From Chryseobacterium daecheongense (GTDB taxonomy: Bacteria; Bacteroidota; Bacteroidia; Flavobacteriales; Weeksellaceae), in NCBI GenBank assembly GCA_027920525.1, contig CP115858.1, positions 1-64,000 on the forward strand: a stretch of DNA of 64,000 nt, read 5' to 3'. Position numbers and translations under genes: made by a program. Each line of letters begins with the position of its first letter. Within the stretch, counting starts at the first letter, position 1. Under the pieces are notes generated by a model, which was not told the DNA's origin, made no database searches, and saw nothing but the letters and a program-made list of their open reading frames with translations. Shown in pieces: positions 39,064-47,713 of this stretch.

Positions 39064-42039
39064 ATGCTTTTAAAAAAACTTTTCCCACTGATTCTGACAG
39101 GAAGCCTTATTCCAAATTTTAGTAATGCACAACATGTCTATCCTCCTCAAATCCAGAAATGGAATGCCGATGAATTGGGTAATCAACGGGCAGTATTGCA
39201 GTGGAATGAATCTTCAAAGCAGGCGAAGGCCGTCATTCCCTGGCGAAATATAAATGTAAAAGCTGATCAGAAGGTCATAATTATAGACAGCCTTACTCAA
39301 AAACAGTATGAGCCGGATGCGTACCTGAGTATGAATGAAGAAGAAGGTTCATTTGTTTTTAATCCGGTTTCAGGAAAGGGAATTTACTATGTCTATTTTC
39401 TTTCCTATAAGTTGGATGAAAGAACGAATTATCCCAAAGCGACTTACCTTAAGAGGACCAATACAGCGACTGCTAAAGATGTTGGAGCCGTACCATTGGC
39501 CAGTGTGATAAGAATAGAGTCGGTGGATAAGTTCAACTCCAATGATCCGATGGAAGTAATTGCGACTAAAAAAGAGATTGCAGAATACATGAAAAAACAT
39601 GAAGGTCAGTCTTATTTTGTATTCCCGGAAACTAGAGAAACCCCTGTTAAAATGAATATAATCCCTCAACGTTGGGTGGATGATAAAAAGGACTCATCTG
39701 TTCTTCATGGAAATACTGAAAGAGGCCTATTTTATGCTTTTCAGATTGGGGTTTTACCAGTAAAAATTAATCTTGAAAAAGTAAAAATAACAGCTTCTTC
39801 ATTAAAAAGTACTTCAGGAGCGACAATAGATTCCCGATATTTTAATTGTATCAATACAAACGGTACAGATTATAAAGGAGAAAAGCTGGAGTTAAACGCA
39901 AATGTAAAAAAAGATGATTTACAGGCTTTCTGGTGTGGCTTTGATATCCCTGAAAATACTTCTCCGGGAATCTATGAAGGGACAATTACCATTCGTCCAG
40001 AAAATGCTGCTGTACAAACAGTGAAAATTGTATTAAACATAAGTGGGGAAAAACCTGTTAATAAAGGTTTTGATGAACCCTGGAAAATGACCAGGTTGCC
40101 ATGGCTTAATTCTACCTTGGCGCAGGCTAATACCGTAATCAAACCATATACACCATTACAGCTCAAAGGACAGGAAATTTCCTTACTGGGAAGGAAGGTA
40201 CAATTAGATGCTTCAGGATTTCCTAAGCAGATTCAGACTTTTTTTACTCCGGAAATGACATCAATCGGAGAAAGGGCCAATTCAATACTAAGTGAACCTA
40301 TACATTTTGTAGTAAAAGGACCAGGGGCAAAACCTGAGAACTTCAAAAATTCAGGAATTAAGTTTATAGGAAAAGAAGAAGGTAAAATATCCTGGATAAG
40401 CACAAATACTTCAGGGAACTTACAAATGAAGGTAGAAGGTTCCATAGAATTTGACGGATTTATGGAATACAGTGTGAAGATTACTGCATTAAAAGATATG
40501 CAGATTGATGATATTGCCTTGCAGATTCCTTTTGAGAAAGATAAAGCAACCTATATGATGGGATTAGGACAGAAAGGAGGTTACAGACCGGATCATTTTA
40601 ACTGGAAATGGAATGTTGCCAAAAAAAACCAGGATGGAGCATGGTTGGGCAACGTAAATGCCGGAATACAATTTTCTTTAAGGGACCAGAATTATTCACG
40701 TCCGCTTAATACCAATTTTTACCTTCAAAAACCATTGATTCTGCCATCTTCATGGGGTAATGAAAATAAAGGAGGGATCACGATAAAAGAAGCCGGAGGA
40801 AAAATTGTTGTCAATAATTTTAGTGGGGCCCGCAGCATGAAAAAAGGAGATGAACTATATTATAACTTTCATCTGTTGATTACTCCGTTCCATCCGATCA
40901 ATACAGAGGAACAATGGAATAACCGTTTTTATCATGCTTATAAGCCGGTTGATACGATAAAAGCCAGTGGAGCTAATGTAATCAACATTCATCACGGAAA
41001 TGAGATCAATCCTTATATCAATTATCCGTTTGTAGCGACGAAAGAGATGAAGGACTACATTATGAAAGCGCACGAGAAAGGTTTAAAGGTGAAAATTTAC
41101 AATACGATCAGGGAAGTTTCTAACCGGATGTATGAGCTGTACCCCGTGAAAAGTTTGGGTCAGGAAGTTTTTTCCGCAGGAAAGGGTGGAGGCTATTCAT
41201 GGCTGCAGGAGCATCTTCATGATCACTATATCGCAGCCTGGTATGTGCCGGAATTTAAAGATGCTGCAATTATTAATAGTGGGATGAACCGTTGGCATAA
41301 TTATTATGTGGAAGGGATGAATTGGCTGGTCAATAATTTAGGGATTGACGGAATTTATCTCGACGATGTAGCATTTGACAGGGTAACCATGAAGAGGATT
41401 AAAAGAGTAATGACCCAGAATGGACATCCCGGTATCATTGATCTGCATTCTGCAAATCAGTATAATGATAAGGATGGTTTTAATAACAGTGCCAATCTTT
41501 ATCTTGAGCATTTTCCTTATATCAACCGTTTATGGTTTGGGGAATATTTTGATTATAACAACAATAATCCTGAATTTTTATTAACTGAGGTGAGTGGTAT
41601 TCCTTTCGGGCTAATGGGAGAAATGCTTCAGGATGATGGCAATCCTTGGCGGGGAATGCTTTATGGCATGACAAGTCGTCTGGGATGGTCGGCAAAAAGT
41701 AATCCAACTCATCTGTGGAAAGCCTGGGATGATTTCGGAATTAAAGGCTCAAAGATGATTGGCTATTGGGTTCCTGACAATCCTGTGAAAACAGATAATC
41801 CAGCAGTACTGGCTACAATTTATAAACAGGAAAAAAAGATCATGGTTTCCCTTGCAAGCTGGGCTCCTCAGGATATTCGAGTGAAGCTGAAAATAGATTG
41901 GAAAGGTTTAGGCATAGACCCGAAGAATGTGAAAATAAGTACTCCTGCAATTAAAGATTTTCAGGAAGCAAAGACATTTAATATCAATGATGAAATTAGT
42001 GTGGAGAAAAACAAAGGATGTTTAATAATTATTCAATAG
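39064..42039 (+). CDS. Secreted glycoside hydrolase-like protein (DUF6067-type), 991 aa
   Basis: A large protein with signal peptide (about 1-22, FSNAQ). The first 600 residues are beta-sandwich-like (for example FPETRETPVKMNIIPQRW and GFDIPENTSPGIYEGTITI, a bacterial alpha-glucosidase-like support domain). From about 640 a TIM barrel follows, with INIHHGNEINPYINYPF, GLKVKIYNTIREVSNRMYEL, LGIDGIYLDDVAFDR and DLHSANQYNDKDGF. The acidic pair in IYLDDVAF is at the position of catalytic residues in GH-D-like clans, but I cannot assign a CAZy family or substrate. It stands alone with no SusCD pair. Confidence 0.75.
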   Translation: MLLKKLFPLILTGSLIPNFSNAQHVYPPQIQKWNADELGNQRAVLQWNESSKQAKAVIPWRNINVKADQKVIIIDSLTQKQYEPDAYLSMNEEEGSFVFNPVSGKGIYYVYFLSYKLDERTNYPKATYLKRTNTATAKDVGAVPLASVIRIESVDKFNSNDPMEVIATKKEIAEYMKKHEGQSYFVFPETRETPVKMNIIPQRWVDDKKDSSVLHGNTERGLFYAFQIGVLPVKINLEKVKITASSLKSTSGATIDSRYFNCINTNGTDYKGEKLELNANVKKDDLQAFWCGFDIPENTSPGIYEGTITIRPENAAVQTVKIVLNISGEKPVNKGFDEPWKMTRLPWLNSTLAQANTVIKPYTPLQLKGQEISLLGRKVQLDASGFPKQIQTFFTPEMTSIGERANSILSEPIHFVVKGPGAKPENFKNSGIKFIGKEEGKISWISTNTSGNLQMKVEGSIEFDGFMEYSVKITALKDMQIDDIALQIPFEKDKATYMMGLGQKGGYRPDHFNWKWNVAKKNQDGAWLGNVNAGIQFSLRDQNYSRPLNTNFYLQKPLILPSSWGNENKGGITIKEAGGKIVVNNFSGARSMKKGDELYYNFHLLITPFHPINTEEQWNNRFYHAYKPVDTIKASGANVINIHHGNEINPYINYPFVATKEMKDYIMKAHEKGLKVKIYNTIREVSNRMYELYPVKSLGQEVFSAGKGGGYSWLQEHLHDHYIAAWYVPEFKDAAIINSGMNRWHNYYVEGMNWLVNNLGIDGIYLDDVAFDRVTMKRIKRVMTQNGHPGIIDLHSANQYNDKDGFNNSANLYLEHFPYINRLWFGEYFDYNNNNPEFLLTEVSGIPFGLMGEMLQDDGNPWRGMLYGMTSRLGWSAKSNPTHLWKAWDDFGIKGSKMIGYWVPDNPVKTDNPAVLATIYKQEKKIMVSLASWAPQDIRVKLKIDWKGLGIDPKNVKISTPAIKDFQEAKTFNINDEISVEKNKGCLIIIQ

Positions 42040-42121
42040 ATTAAAGAACTCGCCCCGGATACAAGGAAATCTGGCACATAATCTGATTTATTTTACTTAA
42101 ATTTAATAAAATTTATATAAA

Positions 42122-43630
42122 ATGCAAGTAGATACAAGGACCTTAAGTGTACAGGATTATGATGAACTGGTAGAAACAATGAGGCGTGCCTACCCTCAGA
42201 TGTCAGAATATGTATGGTCTAAAAAAAGCATCGAAAAATTAACGAAAATATTCCCAAAGGGACAGATCTGTATTACAGTAGATGGCAAATTAGCTGCTGT
42301 GGCGCTTTCCATCATCGTAAATTATGATGAATTCGGAGATGATCATACTTATAGTGATATTACCGGAAATTATACTTTCAATACCCATTCGTCAACAGGA
42401 AATGTACTGTATGGGATCGAAGTTTTTGTAGATCCGGAATACCGTGAACTGAGATTGGGAAGAAGATTGTATGATGCAAGAAAAGAATTATGCGAACAAT
42501 TGAATCTGAAATCGATTGTGTTGGGTGGAAGAATTCCGAATTACCACAAATACAGTGACGAATTATCGACGAGGGATTATATACGGAAAGTGAGGGATAA
42601 GGAAATTTATGATCCTGTTTTATCTTTTCAGCTTTCCAATAACTTTTTACCCATCCGTGTTTTAAAAAAATATCTTCCGGAAGATGAATCTTCAAAGGAA
42701 AATGCAGTTTTGCTGCAATGGAATAATATCTATTACAGTAAAAAGCCAAACACGATGCAGGATAGTATTATCCGGCTTGGCCTTGTACAATGGCAAATGA
42801 GGCACTTTAAGAATATTGATGCCTTTTATGAGCAGGTGGAGTTTTTTGTTAATGTAATGGGAGATTATAAATCTGATTTCGTTTTGTTTCCGGAACTATT
42901 CAATACTCCTTTGCTGGCACCCTTTAACAAACTATCGGAAAGAGATAGCATGATTGAGTTGGCAAAATTAACTGACCAGATCAAAGAGAGAATCTCGGAA
43001 TTGGCTATTAGTTATAATGTGAATATTATTTCAGGAAGCATGCCGGTTTTTGATCCTGAAAATAATGACCTTTATAACGTCAGCTATCTGTTGCACCGTG
43101 ACGGACGCATTGATGAATACAGGAAAATTCATATTACGCCTAATGAAAGAAAATACTACGGAATGAAAGGTGGGAGTGAAATTAAAGTATTCGATACCGA
43201 TTGCGGAAAAATAGGTCTTGTAATTTGCTATGATGTAGAGTTTCCGGAACTGCCTAGAATTCTGGCAGACCAGGGAATGAAGGTCCTTTTTGTCCCTTAC
43301 CTTACAGATACTCAAAACGCTTATATGAGGGTTCGCCATTGTGCAGCAGCAAGAGCCATTGAAAATGAATGTTATGTTGCCATAGCTGGCTGTGTGGGGA
43401 ATTTACCGGGGGTGAATAATATGGATATTCAATTCGGCCAGGCAGCTGTATTTACCCCTTCTGATTTTGCTTTCCCATCTAATGCCGTAAAAGGGGAAGC
43501 TACCCCTAATACGGAGATGACCTTGATTGTGGATGTAGATCTAAATCTTTTAAAAGACCTTCACTACAATGGTTCTGTTCAGATTCTAAAAGACAGGAGA
43601 AATGATCTCTATGAAACTTATCTTAAATAG
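42122..43630 (+). CDS. Fusion of GNAT acetyltransferase and nitrilase-superfamily (carbon-nitrogen) hydrolase
   Basis: A 502-residue two-domain cytoplasmic enzyme. Residues 1-200 are a GNAT acyltransferase (IEVFVDPEYRELRLGRRLYDARKE, with the acetyl-CoA loop RxxRLG-R). Residues about 215-502 are a nitrilase-type amidase with the Glu-Lys-Cys triad E258 (LFPELFN), K335 (YRKIHITPNE) and C369 (VICYDVEFPE). Such fusions are widespread in Bacteroidota and other phyla, but the joint substrate is not known; an amide released by one half and acylated by the other is an inference. Single gene, ended by a strong terminator. Confidence 0.92.
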   Translation: MQVDTRTLSVQDYDELVETMRRAYPQMSEYVWSKKSIEKLTKIFPKGQICITVDGKLAAVALSIIVNYDEFGDDHTYSDITGNYTFNTHSSTGNVLYGIEVFVDPEYRELRLGRRLYDARKELCEQLNLKSIVLGGRIPNYHKYSDELSTRDYIRKVRDKEIYDPVLSFQLSNNFLPIRVLKKYLPEDESSKENAVLLQWNNIYYSKKPNTMQDSIIRLGLVQWQMRHFKNIDAFYEQVEFFVNVMGDYKSDFVLFPELFNTPLLAPFNKLSERDSMIELAKLTDQIKERISELAISYNVNIISGSMPVFDPENNDLYNVSYLLHRDGRIDEYRKIHITPNERKYYGMKGGSEIKVFDTDCGKIGLVICYDVEFPELPRILADQGMKVLFVPYLTDTQNAYMRVRHCAAARAIENECYVAIAGCVGNLPGVNNMDIQFGQAAVFTPSDFAFPSNAVKGEATPNTEMTLIVDVDLNLLKDLHYNGSVQILKDRRNDLYETYLK

Positions 43631-43640
43631 TTAACAAATA

Positions 43641-43671
43641 AAAACAGAATGCAAAAGCATTCTGTTTTTTT
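43641..43671. terminator. Bidirectional terminator between the GNAT-nitrilase gene and the peptide gene
   Basis: AAACAGAATGC-AAAA-GCATTCTGTTT, perfect 11-bp stem, A-rich on the left and T7 on the right; it serves both convergent genes. Confidence 0.9.
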
Positions 43672-43696
43672 ATAAATAATTTTTGTTACCTCTATC

Positions 43697-43858
43697 TTAT
43701 TGAAGCTGTGGACAAACTACAGCCGGGCAAATCAATTTTGGACATCTAGGTCTTCCGTCTGTAGGACAACATTGATTTGAGCATCCTACGATAATTCCAG
43801 CTCCTGAAACAGTTCTTAATTCTTCTCTTGATAATTTTTTGATCGGTAAATTTTTCAT
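43697..43858 (-). CDS. Cys-rich bacteriocin/RiPP-like precursor peptide with double-Gly-type leader
   Basis: A 53-residue frame on the minus strand. The first 20 residues, MKNLPIKKLSREELRTVSGA, match the LS.EEL..V.G[GA] leader of peptides exported by C39-peptidase ABC transporters and of 'bacteriocin-like' small proteins frequent in Chryseobacterium. The presumed core (GIIVGCSNQCCPTDG and on to the C-terminus PQLQ) has six cysteines, at residues 26, 30, 31, 39, 44 and 49, and five prolines. The normal Gly-Gly is Gly-Ala here. No transporter, peptidase or modifying enzyme is encoded nearby, so it is an orphan. The ATG at 43858 has a TATCTTTA near-match to the -7 box upstream. Confidence 0.75.
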   Translation of the reverse strand: MKNLPIKKLSREELRTVSGAGIIVGCSNQCCPTDGRPRCPKLICPAVVCPQLQ

Positions 43859-44015
43859 TTTGTAATATTTTACGGGTTAGTAATAATTTTTGTACCCTAT
43901 AAAGATAAAAAAATCCTGCAAATAACAATAAAGATGGATTTTTTTTCTTCTATAGTTCTTTGGATATTGTATTAGGAATGGTTTTTGGAGTAATTTGCAC
44001 TTATTATTCACAATT

Positions 44016-45665
44016 ATGTTTGATAAGCAACAGAGAAAACTGAAAAGATCTGCCAGGCTGATTTCCGTATTAAGCAAATATGGTTTTAAAGATATGCTGG
44101 CCCGGATGAATGGGAATAAGCAGGAAGAGGAGGATTCTGAACGTTCTGATGAAATTATTTCAAAAGGAACTGTTTACGAAAGGATCAGATTGGTTTTGGA
44201 AGAGTTGGGACCAACATTCGTGAAATTGGGACAAACATTTAGCAACAGGGAAGATTTACTTCCCCCGGAACTGATTCAGGAATTACAGAAACTACAGGAT
44301 AAGGTGGATACTGTAGAAATGAATGTAACTGAAATCCTGGAAAATGAATTCAATATTTCAGTGAAGGATCATTTTCTGGAAATTCAATCCCAACCCTTAG
44401 CAACCGCATCCATTGCACAGGTGTATAAGGCTACTTTAGCAGATGGGACCAGTGTAATCCTAAAGATAAAAAAAGCCGATGTACAGACCGTTATTGAGGA
44501 TGATTTGCTTTTGATCAAAGATCTGGAAAGGCTTGTTTCTTCTTATTCTGAAATTGGAGAGAAGCTGAACTTAAAACAGGCTATATACACATTTGAGAAA
44601 TCGTTGCTTGAGGAAGTTTCTCTGATCAATGAAAAAGATAACATTTTACAGTTTACGCGGAACTTTAAAAATAATAAGGAAACCTACGTTCCAAAAGTCT
44701 ATGAGGAATTTTCCAATAATAACATTCTCTGTATGGAATTTATTGATGGAATAAAGGTCACAGATAAAGCAGGACTTTTAGCTCATAATATTGATCCTGT
44801 AAAGGTTTCTGAAGTGGGATTAAGGTTGTTTGTATCTCAGATCCTCGACTATGGTTTCTTTCACGCAGATCCGCATGCCGGAAATATCCTGGTAAAGAAG
44901 GATGGAAAAGTTGTTTTTATTGACTTTGGAGCAGTAGGGCAGATTCAGCCTAATGATAAAGAAATCCTTGAGGATCTTATTGTAAGTTTTGTAGCGAAAA
45001 ACTCACACAAAATAGTGAGGTATCTGAAGAAGATGGCTGTCAGTTATGAAATTCCGGACGAAAGAAGATTTGAAAATGATGTAAATGATATTCTGAATTT
45101 TGTTCATAGTTCTTCTTTACAGGATATCAATGTTCAGACGGTAATCAATAAAATGAAAGACATTTTGAAAGATAACCGCCTTCATATGCCGGACTATTTT
45201 TATCTGTTGTTTAAAGGAATCAGCCTTATAGAGGGAGTAGGAAGGAATATTAATCCGGATCTGGACATTGTTAAAAGTCTTAATCCTTATACCAAAAAGA
45301 TATTTGCCAAAAAAATAAGTCCGAAAAATATACTTAAAACCGGAATGGATAAAATGATGAATTTCACGGATAATGTAGATGAAATTCCCAGAGAACTCCG
45401 TTCTGTTTTACAAAAGCTGGATGAAAATAAGTTTAGCATTTCCAGTGAAATTAAAAATATTGACAAAACGAATCAGATCATCAAATCCAGTGCGGTTAAT
45501 ATGATTTTAGCGCTCATATTGGGAGCAAACATGATTGCAACGGCAATTGTTTTTGTGTCAGAGGCTCCTCCGAGGATCGGAGAAATGTCACTGATAGCGG
45601 TATTGGGGTTTATCTTTTCAGTGATATTGGTTTTGATTCTGTTACTGAGGATAACCAGAAAGTAA
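44016..45665 (+). CDS. AarF/UbiB family protein kinase-like membrane protein
   Basis: A 549-residue ABC1/ADCK/UbiB protein; the ATG at 44016 is preferred over a TTG 21 bp earlier. Family motifs: the KxGQ element in LGPTFVKLGQTFSNREDLLPPE, the Ala-rich loop TASIAQVYKATLADG, ILKIKK with the invariant Lys, FHADPHAGNILV and VFIDFGAVGQI. Two membrane helices close the chain (about 493-515 and 523-545). UbiB-type proteins support isoprenoid-quinone synthesis or transport through ATPase activity; here menaquinone would be the quinone, by inference. Confidence 0.93.
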   Translation: MFDKQQRKLKRSARLISVLSKYGFKDMLARMNGNKQEEEDSERSDEIISKGTVYERIRLVLEELGPTFVKLGQTFSNREDLLPPELIQELQKLQDKVDTVEMNVTEILENEFNISVKDHFLEIQSQPLATASIAQVYKATLADGTSVILKIKKADVQTVIEDDLLLIKDLERLVSSYSEIGEKLNLKQAIYTFEKSLLEEVSLINEKDNILQFTRNFKNNKETYVPKVYEEFSNNNILCMEFIDGIKVTDKAGLLAHNIDPVKVSEVGLRLFVSQILDYGFFHADPHAGNILVKKDGKVVFIDFGAVGQIQPNDKEILEDLIVSFVAKNSHKIVRYLKKMAVSYEIPDERRFENDVNDILNFVHSSSLQDINVQTVINKMKDILKDNRLHMPDYFYLLFKGISLIEGVGRNINPDLDIVKSLNPYTKKIFAKKISPKNILKTGMDKMMNFTDNVDEIPRELRSVLQKLDENKFSISSEIKNIDKTNQIIKSSAVNMILALILGANMIATAIVFVSEAPPRIGEMSLIAVLGFIFSVILVLILLLRITRK

Positions 45666-45707
45666 TTTTTTTAGAAGAAATATTCATTTAAAATAAAAAA
45701 TAACCAT

Positions 45708-46217
45708 ATGAAACTAATGATTTTAGCTGTTCTGACATTCGGAGGTTCTGTCCTGTCAGCTCAAAATAAAGAAGAAAAAGGAATCCTGGGTGATTACGAT
45801 GGAAATGGAACAAAGGAGTATGCTTATTTTAAAATAAATGACTGCACTGAAGAATGTGATGGAGCGTGCGAAACGGTAATTTATTTTAGTGACAAAAAAA
45901 TAAAATCTTTTACCGTTTCAAAAGCAAATGGTGTTGAACTGTACAACCTCGGAGACCTTAATGGTGATGGAAAAGATGATATCGGGGCTTATACGCTTTG
46001 GTGTACAAGCTGCTGGGCTCCGTTTTATGTATATACCAACAGTAAAACAGATTGGAAGCCTTTAGTTAAACCTATTTCAACCCATTGCTCGCAATGGGAA
46101 GCCGATAAATTTCCGATCAAAAAAGATCCTCGAAAGAAAGGACATGTAATTATTACGTCAAGCCAATGGAAAGATGATGATATTAGGATAGTGAGTCAAA
46201 GCGTTAAAGTAAATTAA
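45708..46217 (+). CDS. Secreted Cys-rich protein with EF-hand/FG-GAP-like motifs, function unknown
   Basis: A 169-residue protein with signal peptide (about 1-19, VLSAQ). Two Asp-rich loops, DYDGNGTKEYAYF (about 29-41) and DLNGDGKDDIGAY (about 84-96), resemble Ca2+-binding FG-GAP/VCBS or dockerin-like loops. Six cysteines (DCTEECDGAC, CTSC and STHC) suggest disulphides or metal binding. It follows the UbiB-type gene by 42 bp in the same direction. No function is assigned. Confidence 0.75.
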   Translation: MKLMILAVLTFGGSVLSAQNKEEKGILGDYDGNGTKEYAYFKINDCTEECDGACETVIYFSDKKIKSFTVSKANGVELYNLGDLNGDGKDDIGAYTLWCTSCWAPFYVYTNSKTDWKPLVKPISTHCSQWEADKFPIKKDPRKKGHVIITSSQWKDDDIRIVSQSVKVN

Positions 46218-46272
46218 AACCTGCTATTCATCAACCATTCAACTATCATTTCACATTGTACATTTTAATACC

Positions 46273-46280
46273 TATCTTTG
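46273..46280 (+). promoter_or_regulatory. -7 box TATCTTTG of the DEAD-box gene (leaderless arrangement)
   Basis: Exact TAnnTTTG match ending 4 nt before the ATG at 46285, so transcription should start at the start codon. Confidence 0.6.
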
Positions 46281-46284
46281 CAAA

Positions 46285-47637
46285 ATGGAAAAACTCACTT
46301 TTGCAGATTTTGGCCTGCCGGTAAAAATTCTTGATGTTTTAGCAGATTTGGAACTGTTTGAACCTACTCCTATTCAGGAAAAGAGTATCAGCCCGATACT
46401 TTCGGGTAGGGATGTAATGGGAATTGCCCAAACCGGAACAGGAAAAACTTTAGCATATCTTTTACCGGTTCTTAAGACCTGGAAGTATAACAAAAGTGGA
46501 AATCCAACGGTATTGGTATTGGTTCCTACCAGGGAGCTGGTGGTACAGGTAACTGAAATTCTTGAAAAGTTAACCGCCAATATTACCGCAAGAGTTATCG
46601 GAATTTACGGAGGAAAAAATATCAATACACAGAAGCTTTTATTTGATAACGGATGTGATATTTTGGTAGGAACTCCGGGAAGGGTAATGGATCTGGCAAT
46701 TGATAACGCAATTTCTCTTAAAGAAGTTCAGAAGCTGATCATTGATGAGTTTGATGAAATGCTTAATTTAGGTTTCAGACCACAACTGACTCATATTTTT
46801 GAAATGATGAAAGAGAAAAGACAGAATATTCTTTTCTCTGCTACAATGACGGAAGCTGTAGATGAAATGCTGGATGAATATTTTGCCCATCCTATAGAAA
46901 TTTCATTAGCAAAGTCCGGAACTCCTCTGGAAAAGATAGAACAGACAGGATATAAAGTTGAAAATTTCAATACGAAGATCAATCTACTGGAGCATTTACT
47001 TAAAAATGACGCCGAAATCTCTAAAGTTCTGATCTTTACCAATAATAAGAAGAACTCCGATTTGTTATTTACAAAGATTGAGGAACTTTTCCCCGGACAA
47101 TTTGATGTTATCCACTCCAATAAATCTCAAAACTATAGATTGAAAGCGATGAAACGCTTTGAAAATGAAGAAATCAGAGGCCTGATCACTACAGACGTTA
47201 TGGCAAGGGGGCTTGATATCTCAGATATTACCCATGTCATCAACTTTGAGACTCCTGAAGTTCCTGAACAGTATATCCATAGAATTGGTAGAACAGGTAG
47301 AGCGGATAAAAACGGTAAAGCTGTTACTTTTGTTACTAAAAAAGAAGAACCGTTGGTACTGGATATCGAGCTTTTGATGGATAAAGAGCTGAAATTTATA
47401 GATTTCCCTGAAGAAGTAAAAATCAACCCTAAGAAGATTGCATCTGAAGAAGATCAGATTATAATGAAGAATCCGGCACAGGTGAAGCTTTACGAAGGAG
47501 GTGGAGCTTTCCATGAGAAAAAAGATAAGAATAAAAAGGAAAACTGGGGTGGACCTTCTAAAAGAAAAGCACCAAAGAAATTTGGGGCTAACAGGGCACA
47601 GCAGAAAGCAATTTCGAAATCAAAAAGAAAGAAATAA
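46285..47637 (+). CDS. DEAD-box ATP-dependent RNA helicase
   Basis: A 450-residue helicase core with a short basic tail. Motifs in order: Q motif (LFEPTPIQEKSI, about 26-37), I AQTGTGKT (52-59), Ia PTRELV, II DEFD (replacing DEAD, in LIIDEFDEML), III SAT, IV VLIFTNNKK, V TDVMARGLDI and VI HRIGRTGRA. The tail (about 395-450) is Lys-rich (KKFGANRAQQK...SKRKK), as in RhlE-type enzymes that act on ribosomal RNA or mRNA. Its promoter leaves no room for a 5' leader. Confidence 0.95.
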   Translation: MEKLTFADFGLPVKILDVLADLELFEPTPIQEKSISPILSGRDVMGIAQTGTGKTLAYLLPVLKTWKYNKSGNPTVLVLVPTRELVVQVTEILEKLTANITARVIGIYGGKNINTQKLLFDNGCDILVGTPGRVMDLAIDNAISLKEVQKLIIDEFDEMLNLGFRPQLTHIFEMMKEKRQNILFSATMTEAVDEMLDEYFAHPIEISLAKSGTPLEKIEQTGYKVENFNTKINLLEHLLKNDAEISKVLIFTNNKKNSDLLFTKIEELFPGQFDVIHSNKSQNYRLKAMKRFENEEIRGLITTDVMARGLDISDITHVINFETPEVPEQYIHRIGRTGRADKNGKAVTFVTKKEEPLVLDIELLMDKELKFIDFPEEVKINPKKIASEEDQIIMKNPAQVKLYEGGGAFHEKKDKNKKENWGGPSKRKAPKKFGANRAQQKAISKSKRKK

Positions 47638-47639
47638 TA

Positions 47640-47678
47640 AACAAAAAGCTTCATCGGTTAAGATGAAGCTTTTTGTTT
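47640..47678. terminator. Terminator after the DEAD-box gene
   Basis: AACAAAAAGCTTCAT (47640-47654) pairs with ATGAAGCTTTTTGTTT (from 47663), 8-nt loop. Flanking A and T tracts let it act for the convergent minus-strand gene as well. Confidence 0.88.
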
Positions 47679-47713
47679 GCGGATGTGGAGAAGGTATCTT
47701 CTGTTAACAACTG

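Noticed and set aside
44003..44011. TTATTCACA, a match to the DnaA box consensus
   Set aside because: Single site far from dnaA with no cluster of boxes or AT-rich unwinding element around it; one 9-mer is expected by chance. No oriC can be placed in this window.
47133..47514. Open frames opposite the DEAD-box gene
   Set aside because: Minus-strand frames of about 97 codons are shadows of the helicase gene, with Ser/Phe/Ile-rich meaningless translations and no promoter.
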